Part shown: piece by piece, positions 12,580 through 23,667 of the stretch
Layout of the letters: every line of letters starts with the position of its first letter
How positions within the stretch are numbered: the first letter of the stretch is position 1
NCBI RefSeq assembly: GCF_029784135.1
Contig: NC_073746.1
Coordinates: forward strand, 112,466,035 to 112,530,034
From: Toxorhynchites rutilus septentrionalis
Taxonomy: Eukaryota > Arthropoda > Insecta > Diptera > Culicidae
Direction of reading: 5' to 3'
DNA: 64,000 nt
Program-made: the position numbers and the translations under genes
Notes under the pieces: generated by a model
Seen by the model: only the letters and a program-made list of their open reading frames with translations
Told to the model about the DNA's origin: nothing
Databases searched by the model: none

Positions 12580-13200
12580 TTAGCCTTCTTTATTTTGTTG
12601 TATTCGTCTATTCCCGTAGATCAATAAAGTGGAGAGAAAAACCGGAAAATTTTCGGAAAATCCTGAAGGAAGGTCGGAAAATTCGGAAAATTGAATTCTC
12701 ACATGTGCGAATATTACATCATAATAAGCGTTGTTAGTCCATTCGATGTTTGCGCTATCGAAATTGATCTTTGTTCGTAAGTTGAAATGGATTTTCAGGC
12801 GAAATAACGCATTTCCATATCTTATATCTATAAATAAAAATAGAAGGTCAAATGTGTTGGTAAGCGCAAAACCCGAGGAAGGAATGGTTCAATTTGAGTC
12901 ATCTATATTTCGTTGTATTTGTCTCTTCCCGTAGATCAATCAAGCGGAGAGAAAATTCGGAAAATTCGGAAAATTTAATTCTTATATGTTCTACAATTAG
13001 CTAAGCGTTGTTAGTCCATTTGATGTTGGCGCTAACGAAATTGATTTTTGTTCGAAAGTGGAAAAGGATTTTCAGACGGAATAACGAATTCCTATATCTT
13101 CTATAAACAAAAATGGAAGGCCAAATGTGTTGGTGTGAACTAAACCCGAGGAAAGAATGGCCCGATTTGAGCTGTCTTTTTTTTGTAATATTCTCTGTAC
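12580..13200 (+). repeat. two ~300 bp direct repeats inside Helitron-type unit
   Basis: The words CCCGTAGATCAAT (12615 and 12930), GCGTTGTTAGTCCATT (12728 and 13005) and CCCGAGGAA.GAATGG (about 12870 and 13145) recur in the same order and orientation, giving a tandem duplication with a 275-315 bp period. Part of the same unit occurs at 28280-28500 in the Helitron at 28151-29672. Frames inside are not considered genes. Confidence 0.65.
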
Positions 13201-13669
13201 ATTTATTCCATGCAACGGAGAAACATGTTATTTCCAAATGCTTAAAGAATCTTGAACGAGAATTGTGTCTGACAATAATTTTATATTATAAGGACTAATT
13301 TTTGTAGAAGTACTAGACAATTTATAGTAAAAGGATAATCAATCAATGAAGAGTTCAGCGATTGGACTCACTAACGTTCACGTAGTAAGAAAACGTGGAT
13401 GTTTGAAAGTTTGAAAGTAAATCAAAAAAATCTATTTTTGGCGGGACGAAGTTCGTCGGGTCAGCTAGTTTAATATAAAAAGGGAAAATTCGGAAATAAG
13501 AAGTACGCATATGTATGTTTCGCATTGAAAATCATCATTTGGATCAATTTTATAGATCTGAACTATTACATACAAACTTGAAATGTATTCGTTATTTTTT
13601 GCTAACCAAAACTATTCTCCAGAAATAAATTATATGGCCGAACAACGTTTGCCGGGTCAGCTAGTTTGC

Positions 13670-14087
13670 TATAAATTACCTATTGCTTCCAATAAAACTC
13701 ACTACTATAAAAAAAATTATTTTCAAACACAGTTTTCGCTCGAAATTCTTGATTCACTTGAAAATAACATGTTTTTTCTGTTACATGGAATAAATGTTTG
13801 ATACAAAAAAGTAAATTTTCAATCATAATTTTTATTTCCCACCTGAGAATTATTTTCACTTCACACTAAAGGAGCACGAAGCTTAATTCCGCAAATGCAA
13901 AATCCAATTGGAAAAACAACAATGTCATTGTGGAACATTAAGAAATATTTTTTTTACGAACTTTCTCAAAGCATATGAGATTTCAATTTTCCGAATTTTT
14001 CGACCTTCCTCCAGAGTTTTCCAATTTTTTTTCTGCTACATTGAGGTAAAATGTGCAGTAATGTACTTTTTTTATGAGATCGGGCTT
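13670..14087. other. AT-rich spacer, no gene
   Basis: No recognisable coding sequence, terminus or tandem repeat. The 78-codon frame from 13908 runs into the minisatellite and is not supported. Confidence 0.35.
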
Positions 14088-14560
14088 GCGGAAGGGGTCG
14101 GAATTGTGTTAAATGAAAGCAGATCGCGAAGACCGCACTGGTAGAAATTGAAAGCGGATCGAGACGACCGCGCTAGGTTTAAATGAAGCGGATCGTGACG
14201 ACCACGCCAAATCCAATAATGAAAGCAGATCGTGACTACCGCACTGGTATAAATTGAAAGCGGATCGAGACGACCGCGCTAGATTTAAATGAAGCGGATC
14301 GTGACGACCGTGCTAGGGTTGAATGGAATCGGATCGCGACGACCACACTGGTATATATTGAAAGCGGATCGAGACGACCACGTTAGGTTTGAATAAAGAG
14401 GATCAAGACGACCATGCTAGATTTAAATGAAAGCGGATCGCGCCAACCGCACTGGTATAAATTGAATGAGGATCGTGACGAGTGCGCTATGTTGAAAAGG
14501 AATATGACCGCGACGACAACGTTTGATTTGATTGAAGCGGCTCGCGACAACCGAGATCCG
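14088..14560 (+). repeat. GC-richer minisatellite with ~106 bp higher-order unit
   Basis: The core words GCGGATCGAGACGACCGCGCT, written here only as a consensus idea of a ~35 bp monomer, recur about 13 times. Three monomer variants follow in a fixed order: one ends in CACTGGTATAAATTG, one in CGCTAGGTTTAAATG, the third in an AATCCAAT or GGTTGAAT type. The triplet repeats with ~106 bp period at about 14110, 14217, 14323 and 14427. The last copies decay towards 14560. The 63- and 98-codon frames over it are by-products. Confidence 0.85.
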
Positions 14561-14599
14561 AGATTTGAGATCAGACATGCTACAGCGAATCATGTAAAA

Positions 14600-15450
14600 A
14601 AATGAAAGCGGCGAAATTTCGAACAAAACTGGTAATGTAGTCATACCACAGATCCTACGCCAGAAGACGCTATAAAGCGCTCGTGAGAACCACCTAAATA
14701 CGGCCGTGTTTATAAGCATATATCAAAGGATGCAGAGGTGACCTCGTGTGCGGTTTGTGCAACCAGCGAGAAACCTGAAAGTCCACGGATCTTTGTTCCC
14801 GTGGAAGAAACAATCGTATTAGATTTCAACAGGACCCTTACTTGTAATGAAGACGAACATATACAGTAATGTCGTGAGCGCGTTATCAATACCATTGTAT
14901 TCCCAGTAAAATGTCCTGGGAGAGAACTGTATAGAACTGGTTAGTAAAACAATGGTATCAGCAGCTTAAACTGAGACAAATAATAGAAAGGAATCGAAAG
15001 CAGAATTGCAATTCGACCCCCAGAAATATACCACGATGGAAGAGCGGAATGGTATGCTTATCTTGAGAGATGAGAATGGTCACGTGATGAAGACACGTGT
15101 CACAGGCGAAAAAAAAGTTCGCATGTGGCTCTTTCTCGTTACAGGCATTGCAGAGGTAAGATGTTTTTGCGGGTCTCGGGACAAAGTAGCATACCCCAAG
15201 GGGTACGGTTATACAATCACGTTCATGTTCACGATAACTATAAACCTGCCTTAAGGAGGGCTGCCATACAAATGAAGCACACATTTCTGCTCAACTCGAC
15301 AACTAATGAATCACACGGAACCAAACTGGGTATGCGGAGGTTTCAGGAGCAAGAAATATGGCTCGACGCTCCTCCCTCTCTCTAAGAGGGGCTGTCATAA
15401 AAAAGAAACACAAACTACCGCATGTGAAAGTTTTTAGGGACGAAAAATGT
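14600..15450. other. repeat-like DNA, unidentified, with short duplicated motif
   Basis: GGAGGGCTGCCATAC at about 15256 and GAGGGGCTGTCATAA at about 15386 are diverged copies of one motif, each followed by an A-rich stretch with ACACA. Overlapping frames of 82-108 codons on both strands (14958-15385) have no recognisable domain. It probably belongs to a transposable element next to the minisatellite, but the family is not identified. Confidence 0.35.
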
Positions 15451-15452
15451 TT

Positions 15453-16004
15453 CGTGCTAAGCGTTGTTAGTCCATTTGATGTTTGACTTGACCATTAATC
15501 GGGCCAATCAGAACTTGGTAGTTAGGGTGTTTAAAAAACGCTTGACATTTTACAGTTATTTATCTGTTCATCTCATGGAAAATTATATTTTTTTAAATTG
15601 TGATAGACGCGTGGAAATATTTACTATCAATTGATGCAAACATCTTTCCGATCTGTTAAGAAATGTTCAAGTTATATGCATTTGAAATAAATTAGCTAGG
15701 GTAGGGTTAGCTCACAAATCTGCAGAACAAATGTATGGGAACAAGGAAGTTCTTCCAGTTTTCATGAATTTAAACCGTTTAGAGATTACCGAATTGTTAG
15801 TATAGCATATCAAACAAATCTTAGGGAATTTCCAATTCGATTGGTATACAAATCATGACAATTAGTTGACAGTGTAAATAGTTATTAACGTTAACTTTAT
15901 TTCATAAAAACGTGACCTGTTTTCTGATTTGGTACCTTTCCTGAAAGACGTAGTTCTACGTCAAAATCCATTCTGGGCGGGACGAAGTTTGCCGGAGCAG
16001 CTAG
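15453..16004 (+). mobile_element. Helitron 3' fragment, subfamily with GTAGTTCTACG palindrome
   Basis: It ends GCCGGAGCAGCTAG at 16004 followed by T, preceded by GGGCGGGACGAAG and the GACGTAGTTCTACGTC palindrome. The body (about 15460-15960) matches 47884-48345 in the same orientation and, on the minus strand, 41148-41425. No 5' end or protein is found, so it is a truncated or non-autonomous copy. Confidence 0.6.
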
Positions 16005-17905
16005 TCTACAATAATTAAACAATACGTCAATAAATAAATATGCAAAAATAAAGACTATAAAGACTTCAACATCGTCGAGCTCGTTATTCTATTTGATATA
16101 TTTACAGCTATGTAAGTGCTCTAGCCTAAATTGTCGGGAAAAAATGCTATTGCAGTTGTTGTTGACATAAATTGCTTCTGTAATGGCTAGTGCTGTTCGT
16201 ATATCCATTCCTAATTGTTTTATTTTTAACTCCCCAACAAGGCTGCGTTCTATCACCCATTCGTCCTCAAAACCCCATAAGCTGTGAGTACCAATCGAAA
16301 GTCCCGGCGAGATAATAGAGAGAACCCACACAGTCGCAAGCAAACAAATTATCGTCCCTCGAAATGGGACAAATTTGCATGCTAAGTCACTTATACCCGG
16401 CGAATCGGATTAGGAGAGGCGAATTTGAATTTTAAATGCACCCACGATATACAGCCGGCCCCCGCTGGATGTACTATTTACCAAGTTCCGACGGCATTCC
16501 GCCGCACCGGAATGCACCGGATGCTGAGAGCTTTGTAAAAGTCACTAATTTTGCAATTCCGCTGTTTTACATTTCCTACAGAGCAGCGCAGCGATCGTTC
16601 TGTTCAGAGAAGCTGTTGCATTTGAAATTTACAGCTGCTGGAATCCGGCACGGAATGATCCTAGCCGCTGGCTGTTTGTTTACTTTGTCCAGGGAGAAAA
16701 TATGATGATTCAATTAGCATTTGATATCATTGTAATAGTATTATTTGCTTATCGACTGTGAATCGTTGATTTTTTCTTGTATTTTTGGTGCACGTAAGAG
16801 TATTTGGGGTGCCACTTCGAAAGGTGTAACCCTTAGCAACGAAATTATTTCACCTAAGATCTCCATCAAGAAATAGCTGTACTTGGGCTGATTTCTGGGC
16901 TAAATTACCCGGCCACATGCGGTAGCAGCTAGGAAGTTTTAATTAATATCCAGGAGTTTCTTTTTCCGGGCTAATAGGTTGAACGTGGGTCGGAAAACGA
17001 CGCTTTTCTGTGCCATTCTATTTTTTTTTGTCGTGATTCAACCGCATTTGGTGGCTTTCCTCGAATGCCTTGGTCCCATTATACGCCATGGAAATGAAAT
17101 TACTAAATGAGTTCCGGGAAGTTAGCTGAGGATACGTATTTCCTCGGTTCGGTAACATGAATTCGACTGTTGGCGCACCATAAACCGGAGAATTGAGGTA
17201 AGAGTCTGGCGTTTGCCTGGTTGCGTGGCGAGGAAATGGCAAGCAAAATAGCTTCGCTAAGAGATACTTCTTGTTTCCCACATATCTCCCAAAAACGTCT
17301 CGAAATCAGGTCCTGGTGAACGGACCAAAACCACAGCGTACAACGGGAAGGGATTGGAATTTCATGAAGTGGCTGGATGTTGAACTCTCCAAATAACCAG
17401 AAAATGAAATCAAAGTCGGCCCAAAAGGCTAAAATAATTCCGAACAGAAATTGAATTGAAGCTGAGTGATAAAAACCCATTCCCTCCTGAGGATTAGTAC
17501 ATTTTCATTCCATAGAAATTCTCCAGCCGAAGAATTATCATTTAAATGAATATCAAACACTCTGATCGTTTTTGCGAGATAGGAATCGTATTTCCAACCA
17601 AGAGGGTCCCCATATTAAAGGTGGAAAAATTAGGTTTGCTGTTCAATGATTTGGAAAATATATGCGAACGATATAAAAAGAAAAAAAACTCATAATTGAA
17701 ATTCCTCGATACTGTTATGGAACTAATGCATAAAATGCATTTTGACCTCTATTGAGAAAGAGAAAGAGGTTTGTAACAGTAGGAAGCCCAAACCGTAAAC
17801 CTTCATTGTTGGTACAGGCCACTAACCATTGAAGAAAAAAACGGAGACTCGAAACTAGACAGAATGAGTAATTCCATATGAAATCGACAAATGACAAAAC
17901 ATGAG
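16005..17905. other. low-repeat DNA, no gene recognised
   Basis: A single-copy-looking block with moderate base composition. On the minus strand 16089-16343 is open and begins with a hydrophobic stretch, but it lacks an in-frame ATG and a clear acceptor, so it is not called. The minus-strand 125-codon frame at 17103-17480 has no recognisable motif. The block may be an intron or intergenic segment of a host gene. Confidence 0.35.
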
Positions 17906-19101
17906 TATTTTTGATTCGAATGAAAGTGTGTATTCCGTTCGGGTTGGAGGAAATATAAGTTTTTCACAGCAATTGGGAATTTTTTGACTCAAGCGTAACT
18001 TTTGAAAAGGGTGTATCGATTTAAGTAAAAGAAATCTTTGATAATTTATATCTCAAAAAATATGAGTCGTACCGAAATAGTGTCTTAGAAAGAGTTATAG
18101 AGTATTGATGGTTGAATATGAAAAAAATGTACACCGAGAAAAAAAATTAGTACTCTTCTTTTTATTTACAAAATAAAAATTCAATTTTCAATATCCAAAA
18201 TACATATTTTTTAATTTTTTTTTATTTTTACATACAAAATAGAAGTTATGCAGAAAATTTAAAAAATGGGCCCAAGATGGTAAAACTATTTTAGACGAAC
18301 TTTGTGGAACATCGAATTTTTAGGAATTTTCGAAACTTCGAATTTTTGTATATTAACAATCATTTTTAGCCACAAATTATGAATCCTGATGTGATTTAAA
18401 ACAAAAAAGGTTATTCTCAATCTCCTTCTAAATGTAGCCATTCTCGAAATATTTAAAAAAATATTTCTAATTTATAATCTTTTTTATAGACAATAAATTA
18501 CAAATATTTTTTTAATTATCTCGAGAATGACTACATTTAGAAGGAGATTGATAATAAAAGAAAGGTTATTATCAATCTCCTTCTAAATGTAGCCATTCTC
18601 GAGATAATTAAAAAAATATTTGTAATTTATTGTCTATAAAAAAGATTATAAATTAGAAATATTTTTTTAAGTATTTCGAGAATGGCTACATTTAGAAGGA
18701 GATTGAGAATAACTTTTTTTGTTTTAAATAACATCAGGATTCATAATTTGTGATTAAAAATGACTGCTAACATACAAAAACTCGAAATTTCGAAAATTCC
18801 TAGAAATTCGATGTTCCACAAAGTTCGTCAAAAATAGTTTTACCATCTTGGGCCCATTTTTGAAAGTTTCTACATGACTTCTATTTTATATGAAAGAATT
18901 GAATTTCTTTCTTTCTAACACACTATTTCGGTACGACTCATATTTTTTGAGATATAAATTATCAAAGATTTCTCTTACTCAAATCGATACGCCCTTTTCA
19001 AAAGTTACGCTTGAGTCAAAAAATTCCCAATTGCTGTGAAAAACTCATATTTCCTCCAACCCAAACGGAATACACACTTTCATTGGAATCAAAAATACAA
19101 G
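17906..19101. mobile_element. nested 1.2 kb palindromic element
   Basis: The left arm starting GATTCGAATGAAAGTG is mirrored by the right arm ending CACTTTCATTGGAATC. Both contain CCCAATTGCTGTGAAAAAC or its complement and the GGGCCCA word. In the core, AATCTCCTTCTAAATGTAGC and its complement alternate four times (about 18418, 18530, 18573, 18690), each pair enclosing a smaller inverted repeat with TCTCGA. The outer right arm lacks about 115 bp present on the left (18085-18230). No protein is encoded. Confidence 0.8.
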
Positions 19102-20088
19102 TTTTTAAAATCTGCATTTTTAGGACGATTTCATTTGGAATTGCTGGAATGAGGACAGCCAAGGCTGAAATAAACTTTGACTCTGATGGTAAAATTTTTG
19201 GCTGCAGAGGAGTGGAAATAATGAATCATTATTTAATAAGCACATTGGACAGTATCTTAATTCAATTTTGTGTGAATTATAATATTTTGGAACTTATATG
19301 ACTTGTGAAACGAACATAAATATATTCTGTCAAAGATATATCAGGAATTTGTAAATTTAAATCTTTCCGCTGAACAATTTTAAATTTTTTTACGTCAAAG
19401 GCAACGTCACCGATGACAAATTTTTGTTGAAAAAAATGACACGAATGAGACTGAACAAATACCGTACTCTCCATGTGTGGCACCGTTTTACTTTTACTAT
19501 TTTCGAAACTCAAATTACCGCTTCGCGTTGGCGTTGGAGCCATAAAAACTAATTCGCCGAGTCAACTGAAGGCAATTCCTGAACACAACCATAGTGTAGA
19601 GTGTTTCGATGACTGGATTATTCATTGGAAAATGTGTATTGCTTCAGTAGGGGCCTATTTCGAAAGCAGTAATATAAATTTTGATGATGAATAATGCATT
19701 TTTTTTCAAAAACACAAATTTCTGGTAGGGGATAGTTTCCTTAATCCAACCGGTGGCCCTGAACCGACCACCCCTTGGATCTCAGAAATTGCACTACCTA
19801 CTGAATTTTTAGTACTGTCAAATGAAAGGTGTCTCTACGTTTACAATTTGGTTGTATAGTAACTTTTTCCAGCTCCTTTCATTCTAGCGTTTTTCGCCGT
19901 TTTGTGTTTTTAATGATTAAAAAAAAGAAAAGTTTGATTTTTCATCTGTACGGAAAATGAGTTAAATATTCTTGCAGATGTCGAAAAATTACACTACTTT
20001 CTTGACATGCTGTTAATTGAAAAAAAAAAGTCAAGATGGTCCTAAATTGGCCCTTTGTTTTTGCTATACAGTTTATCGCAAAATTGAG
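19102..20088. other. region with two overlapping unrecognised ORFs
   Basis: Minus 19277-19543 (88 codons from an ATG, starting MAPTPTRSGN) and plus 19473-19694 (73 codons, ending in an acidic NINFDDE tail) overlap on opposite strands, so at most one is coding. Neither has a motif I recognise and no transposon end was identified. The remainder to 20088 is AT-rich. Confidence 0.25.
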
Positions 20089-20090
20089 TA

Positions 20091-21090
20091 GGGGAAAAGG
20101 GGGGAATTTGGACCACCTAAGCAAATCGCCTAATATTTCCAAACCAATACGGTCTAAGTAAAAAATGTCACATTGAATATTAAGCTACACTTATTTTCTC
20201 TCAATAAATTAATGTTTAATCATTATATAAAGCTTCAATCTACCAAATATATCATAAAATAAAAGAGATGATTTTTGGACATTAAAATTTGATGCGGGGT
20301 GATTTGGACCATCTGTGGGGTGATTTGGTCCAGTGTGTGTTTCATTGAAAAAAACATACTTATGTTTATGTAAAGTATTTTGGGATAATGTTACAATCAG
20401 TAACAAAGTTTTGGGATCGATACCAGGTGTCTAGGCCAGATTCCAGACTAGAAAAGTTGGATTGACACCATCTCTAATTAAATGCATGAATCTTTTCACT
20501 GTTGGTCGAGCATTTTCAAACACTTTTGATGCTTGGTCAAAGAAAATCCGTTCTTGATGGCCTGCGTTGCTCTTTCAAGCCTCTCCTTCTTCCAACGTTG
20601 TCTGTCCATCCTCTTTTTGTAATTCAGCGGCATCTGGAAACAATTAGACCAAAAAAAGTCTCAAACCTGTAGGACCAATCCACCTCACAGAAACGTGTTC
20701 ATGTCATCCCACACAACACGCAAAAATTAAAATGCAATTCATTTCATTTATTGTTATCAAACTTACAGTTTCGCTACATCAAATTGTTCCTCTTCTGTAG
20801 GCGAACAGAACTTTACTGCACAATACACGAAAAGTTTGTTTAATTAGCGGGAAAAACCTTAAAACCACTATCGGAAAACTCACATTTTTTGTCGATCAAA
20901 GTGTTTGTTCTGTTTATGCTACCGATTCCCTCTACTTGTGAAGTTTTACCAAAGTTTTTTTTTACTTTAGGTACATACGGTTCAACAATAGAAGGAAATG
21001 ACATTATAAAAAATCCAAGTTGAGCCGTAATTTTTGAGATAAAGAGGTGGTCCAAATCACCCCATATGACCAAAACACCCCGTGTTACCC
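20091..21090 (-). mobile_element. pogo-like DNA element relic, TA-flanked
   Basis: Imperfect inverted ends: the left begins GGGGAAAAGGGGGGAATTTG after TA (20089-20090), and the right ends with CCAAATCACCCC...ACCC before TA (21091-21092). GGGGTGATTTGGACC words recur just inside (about 20296 and 20317). The minus strand holds a pogo/CENP-B type N-terminal helix-turn-helix relic at 20437-20633. The DDE catalytic part is absent, so it is an internally deleted, dead copy. The right-hand TA is shared with the next element starting at 21093. Confidence 0.55.
20437..20633 (-). pseudogene. pogo/CENP-B type transposase N-terminus, frameshifted
   Basis: From the ATG at 20633 it reads MPLNYKKRMDRQRWKKE and then LERATQAIKNG, the pattern of the pipsqueak-like DNA-binding domain at the start of pogo and CENP-B/jerky transposases. 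A frame slip near codon 34 moves the continuation (KVFENARPTVKRFMHLIRDG) into the next frame, and a stop follows near 20437. No catalytic region remains. The family assignment rests on this short domain only. Confidence 0.5.
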
Positions 21091-21092
21091 TA

Positions 21093-23277
21093 CAGGTCGG
21101 ACTCGATTATATACGGACACGATTATATACAGACTCGATTATATGTGATTCGAGTATATACAATTTTGGACTCGATTATATACAGTTTGGAATTTTTTTT
21201 TATATTTCAAATATGACTTATTTCAAGAAGAAATGTAACCTTTCAACGTTCAAATGTAATTTAAGTGGCTTTTACATGTACAGTGGGGTAAAAATCGTGA
21301 TTTTTGAAGATTTTGCTTGAATTTTCACCAAGAATTGTTTATATCGATATTGCAGCCAAATTAAGAAAGATAGAAGTTGGGTGTCAAAGAAAAAATTTTA
21401 AGGCGATTAGAGAGCTTCAATTTAATTGATAGAAACAATCTAGTTTATTATAAATGTTTACGATAAAATAATAACATATTAAAAATTATTGACTTTTAAG
21501 TTTTTCACTTCCAAAATGTAATTAAAATTAACTTATTTAGGATTGTGTTACATTTACTCGAAACCCACTCACCAGAATGACAGTTACCCGAACGACATTC
21601 ACCCGAATTCCACTCACCCGAATGTAACAAATGCCCGAAAGCGACAGCTACTCGAATGTAACATCTACCCGAATTGACACTTACCCGGATGCAACAATTA
21701 CCCGAATGTAACATTTACCCGAATGCGACAGTTACCCTAATGTAACAATTACCCGAATGTAACATCTACCCGAAAGCGAAACTTACCCAAAAGAAGGATA
21801 TATTCAAATAATACAAAAATTTTACTATATTTGTATTTGTATTTGTATTTGTATATTTAATTCTGATCAGTGTTATACAAAGATCATATTTGTCTCATAC
21901 TTTCATTTCCATTCAAAAAGTATTTTTCGTGGGAAGTACAATTCGATAATGAAAAGTGAAAGAATGCAGTTTTATAACGTATTATTAAGTCCATCCATTC
22001 TTATGGATGACACAGCCCGTTTACGAGCGTCGGACGCCACACGTTTATCTGGTGCATCACATGCATAATTAACTCGCTAACTCGCTAACTCGCTAACGCT
22101 CGGTCGGACTTGACTAAAGGATCGTCTCCTATGTTTCAAGCAAACCGGGCAATCGGTGGAACACAGATTTGCTTGCGAGAAGCCGCCGCTTCCGATGGCG
22201 GGTCGGCGACCTACTCGGATTGCGTCACCTCGGCGGATTGGTGCCGCCTCGATTCCTTATCCTCCATTACATTGATCTCAAAATAAATTTCATCACGAAA
22301 TAATAAACTCATGATAAAAATTGCGCTGCGGCGGAAAATACGTAAGTACCATTTTTTCTTATCTATTCTTTTCACATTTTCATTAAAAAAATTATGTTGA
22401 AGTTATCTGTTTAATTTTCGGAATATTTAATAACCCATGCTCATTTCTGAATGATCTCTTGGTCTCAAAGAGCAATACGGAAAGGAAAGAAGACCGCATG
22501 TCAATTGTGCCTACACTTTTTTCTAAAAATGACACAGCGAAGTCTTCAACATCTTTTTCGAATTTCTTCAGTACAATTTCTCAGTTTACTTCGTAACTTC
22601 CCAACAGCAGATTCGACAAAACTCATAAACTGATTTGAACTAATTCGGGTAATCATCCCATTCGGGTAAATGTCGCATTCGGGTAAACGTTGCATTCGGG
22701 TAAATGTTCATTCGGGTTAATGTCCATTTGGGTATATGTTGCATTCGGGTATTTGTCACATTCGGGTGAATGTCATTCGGGTATGCGATACATTCGGGTA
22801 AATGTGCTTCGGGTAAACGTGTTTCGGGTGAATGGAATTCGGATGAATGGGACACAACCCTAATTTAGATGTTCCACTACTATATCCTGTACTAAATTTT
22901 CCCGTATTTCAGATGAAAGTAACAGAATTGTGTTCCGTAGCGTACTTTGTAATGTAGAGCCAGTTTGAGGCAACAAAGTTCGAAACAAAAAAAAAGTTCA
23001 ATAACTCTGTCATTGTTGAAATTCGAACATATGCGTAGAAGGATTTTTTTCACCAAATTTGATCGTTTATCACTTCCTGAGAGAATTTTGATAAACTTAT
23101 TTTTTTCATGTGAGAAAGGTGTTTTCTGACTTTAAGGGGATTAATCAAAAATCAAATTCCTCTTTTATTTTCAAAAAACGAAAAATACATGCAAAAAAAC
23201 GAATAAAAAATTTTTTTTTGACTCGATTATATACAGTGAAAAGAAATCAAAAACTGTATATAATCGAGTCGGCGCTG
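21093..23277. mobile_element. TA-flanked MITE-like element, ACTCGATTATATAC family, with nested insert
   Basis: The ends are CAGGTCGGACTCGATTATAT on the left and the complement of CAGCGCCGACTCGATTATAT on the right, with TA at 21091-21092 and 23278-23279. Near the left end the unit ACTCGATTATATAC recurs four times (21110-21190), and it occurs twice in opposite orientations at the right. Tc1/mariner-type ends are inferred from TA and the CAG start. No transposase is present. It contains the foldback at 21537-22864. Confidence 0.6.
21537..22864. mobile_element. foldback element with subterminal arrays of ~19 bp repeats
   Basis: The left end TTAGGATTGTGT is mirrored by ACACAACCCTAA. Inside each end lies an array of ACCCGAATG-type units (about 21555-21790), with the inverted ATTCGGGTAAATG units at 22640-22850, roughly a dozen copies per side. 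The core (about 22010-22260) is markedly GC-richer, with CGCTAACTCGCTAACTCG and a CCGCCG-rich stretch. This matches the build of foldback elements with tandem-repeat termini. The superfamily cannot be named and no target duplication is clear. Confidence 0.65.
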
Positions 23278-23438
23278 TATACACATGTTACAGTGATAGA
23301 CATCCGTTTAGCCGCACTTGAAAAAAAAACCTTGAAACACTTACGAAACAACTAGGAATGTTCTTTTTATCGGGATACTTATTTGCTGTAGTGATAGTAT
23401 ATTTAAGTGACTTTTATTGAAAGGACGTGCGTCACAAT

Positions 23439-23455
23439 CACACACACACACACAC
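23439..23455. repeat. (CA)n microsatellite
   Basis: A short run of CA dinucleotides, about eight units, inside the left inverted end of the Tc3-like element. Confidence 0.8.
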
Positions 23456-23667
23456 GGCGGCATCGGTGAATATAAACATTCAAACGTCGTTTTTTCCCGA
23501 GACATACGTTTAGCCGCAGGGCATAAAAATCGAGTTTTCGCATAATCACCAAGCCCTTATCTGTGTTTTTTGAAAAAATACTTGGGAATGTTCAATTTAC
23601 AAGATAAATATTAGATGTGCAACGTAAGAAGTTGGTCAGATTAGTGATTTACGTAGAATTTAAAGGA

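Larger units (their letters stand above)
11312..13467. mobile_element. 2.16 kb unit bounded by two outward-facing Helitron 3' ends
   Basis: The left boundary CTAGCTGACCCGACGAAC and the right boundary are exact inverted copies over about 28 bp. Each forms a GACGAA-G-TTCGTC hairpin followed by CTAG and then T, the expected Helitron 3' layout. Next to the left end is the palindrome GACGTAGGATTACGTC, shared by several modules near 41-48 kb. The left half (11340-12530) matches 45030-46530. The right half contains two ~300 bp direct repeats (12580-13200). Neither 5'-TC end is identifiable, so it looks like two Helitron 3' halves joined head to head. Confidence 0.55.
11160..13664. mobile_element. 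Helitron-type composite with inverted outer arms
   Basis: The outer arms at 11160-11311 and about 13485-13635 are inverted copies of each other. The inner unit 11312-13467 begins with the complement of a Helitron 3' terminus and ends with one in plus orientation. A third plus-strand 3' terminus (GCCGGGTCAGCTAG then T) lies at 13651-13664. Thus three Helitron-type 3' ends of two subfamilies are stacked here. No Rep/helicase frame is seen. Confidence 0.6.

Noticed and set aside
11308..13471. piggyBac-like element with TTAA flanks
   Set aside because: TTAA-like bases border the 11312-13467 unit, but the same termini elsewhere (15991-16004, 29660-29672) are single and flanked only by T, as for Helitron 3' ends.
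16089..16343. 84-codon minus-strand frame with hydrophobic start
   Set aside because: Opens with TTG, has no in-frame ATG and no recognised domain; an exon could not be delimited.
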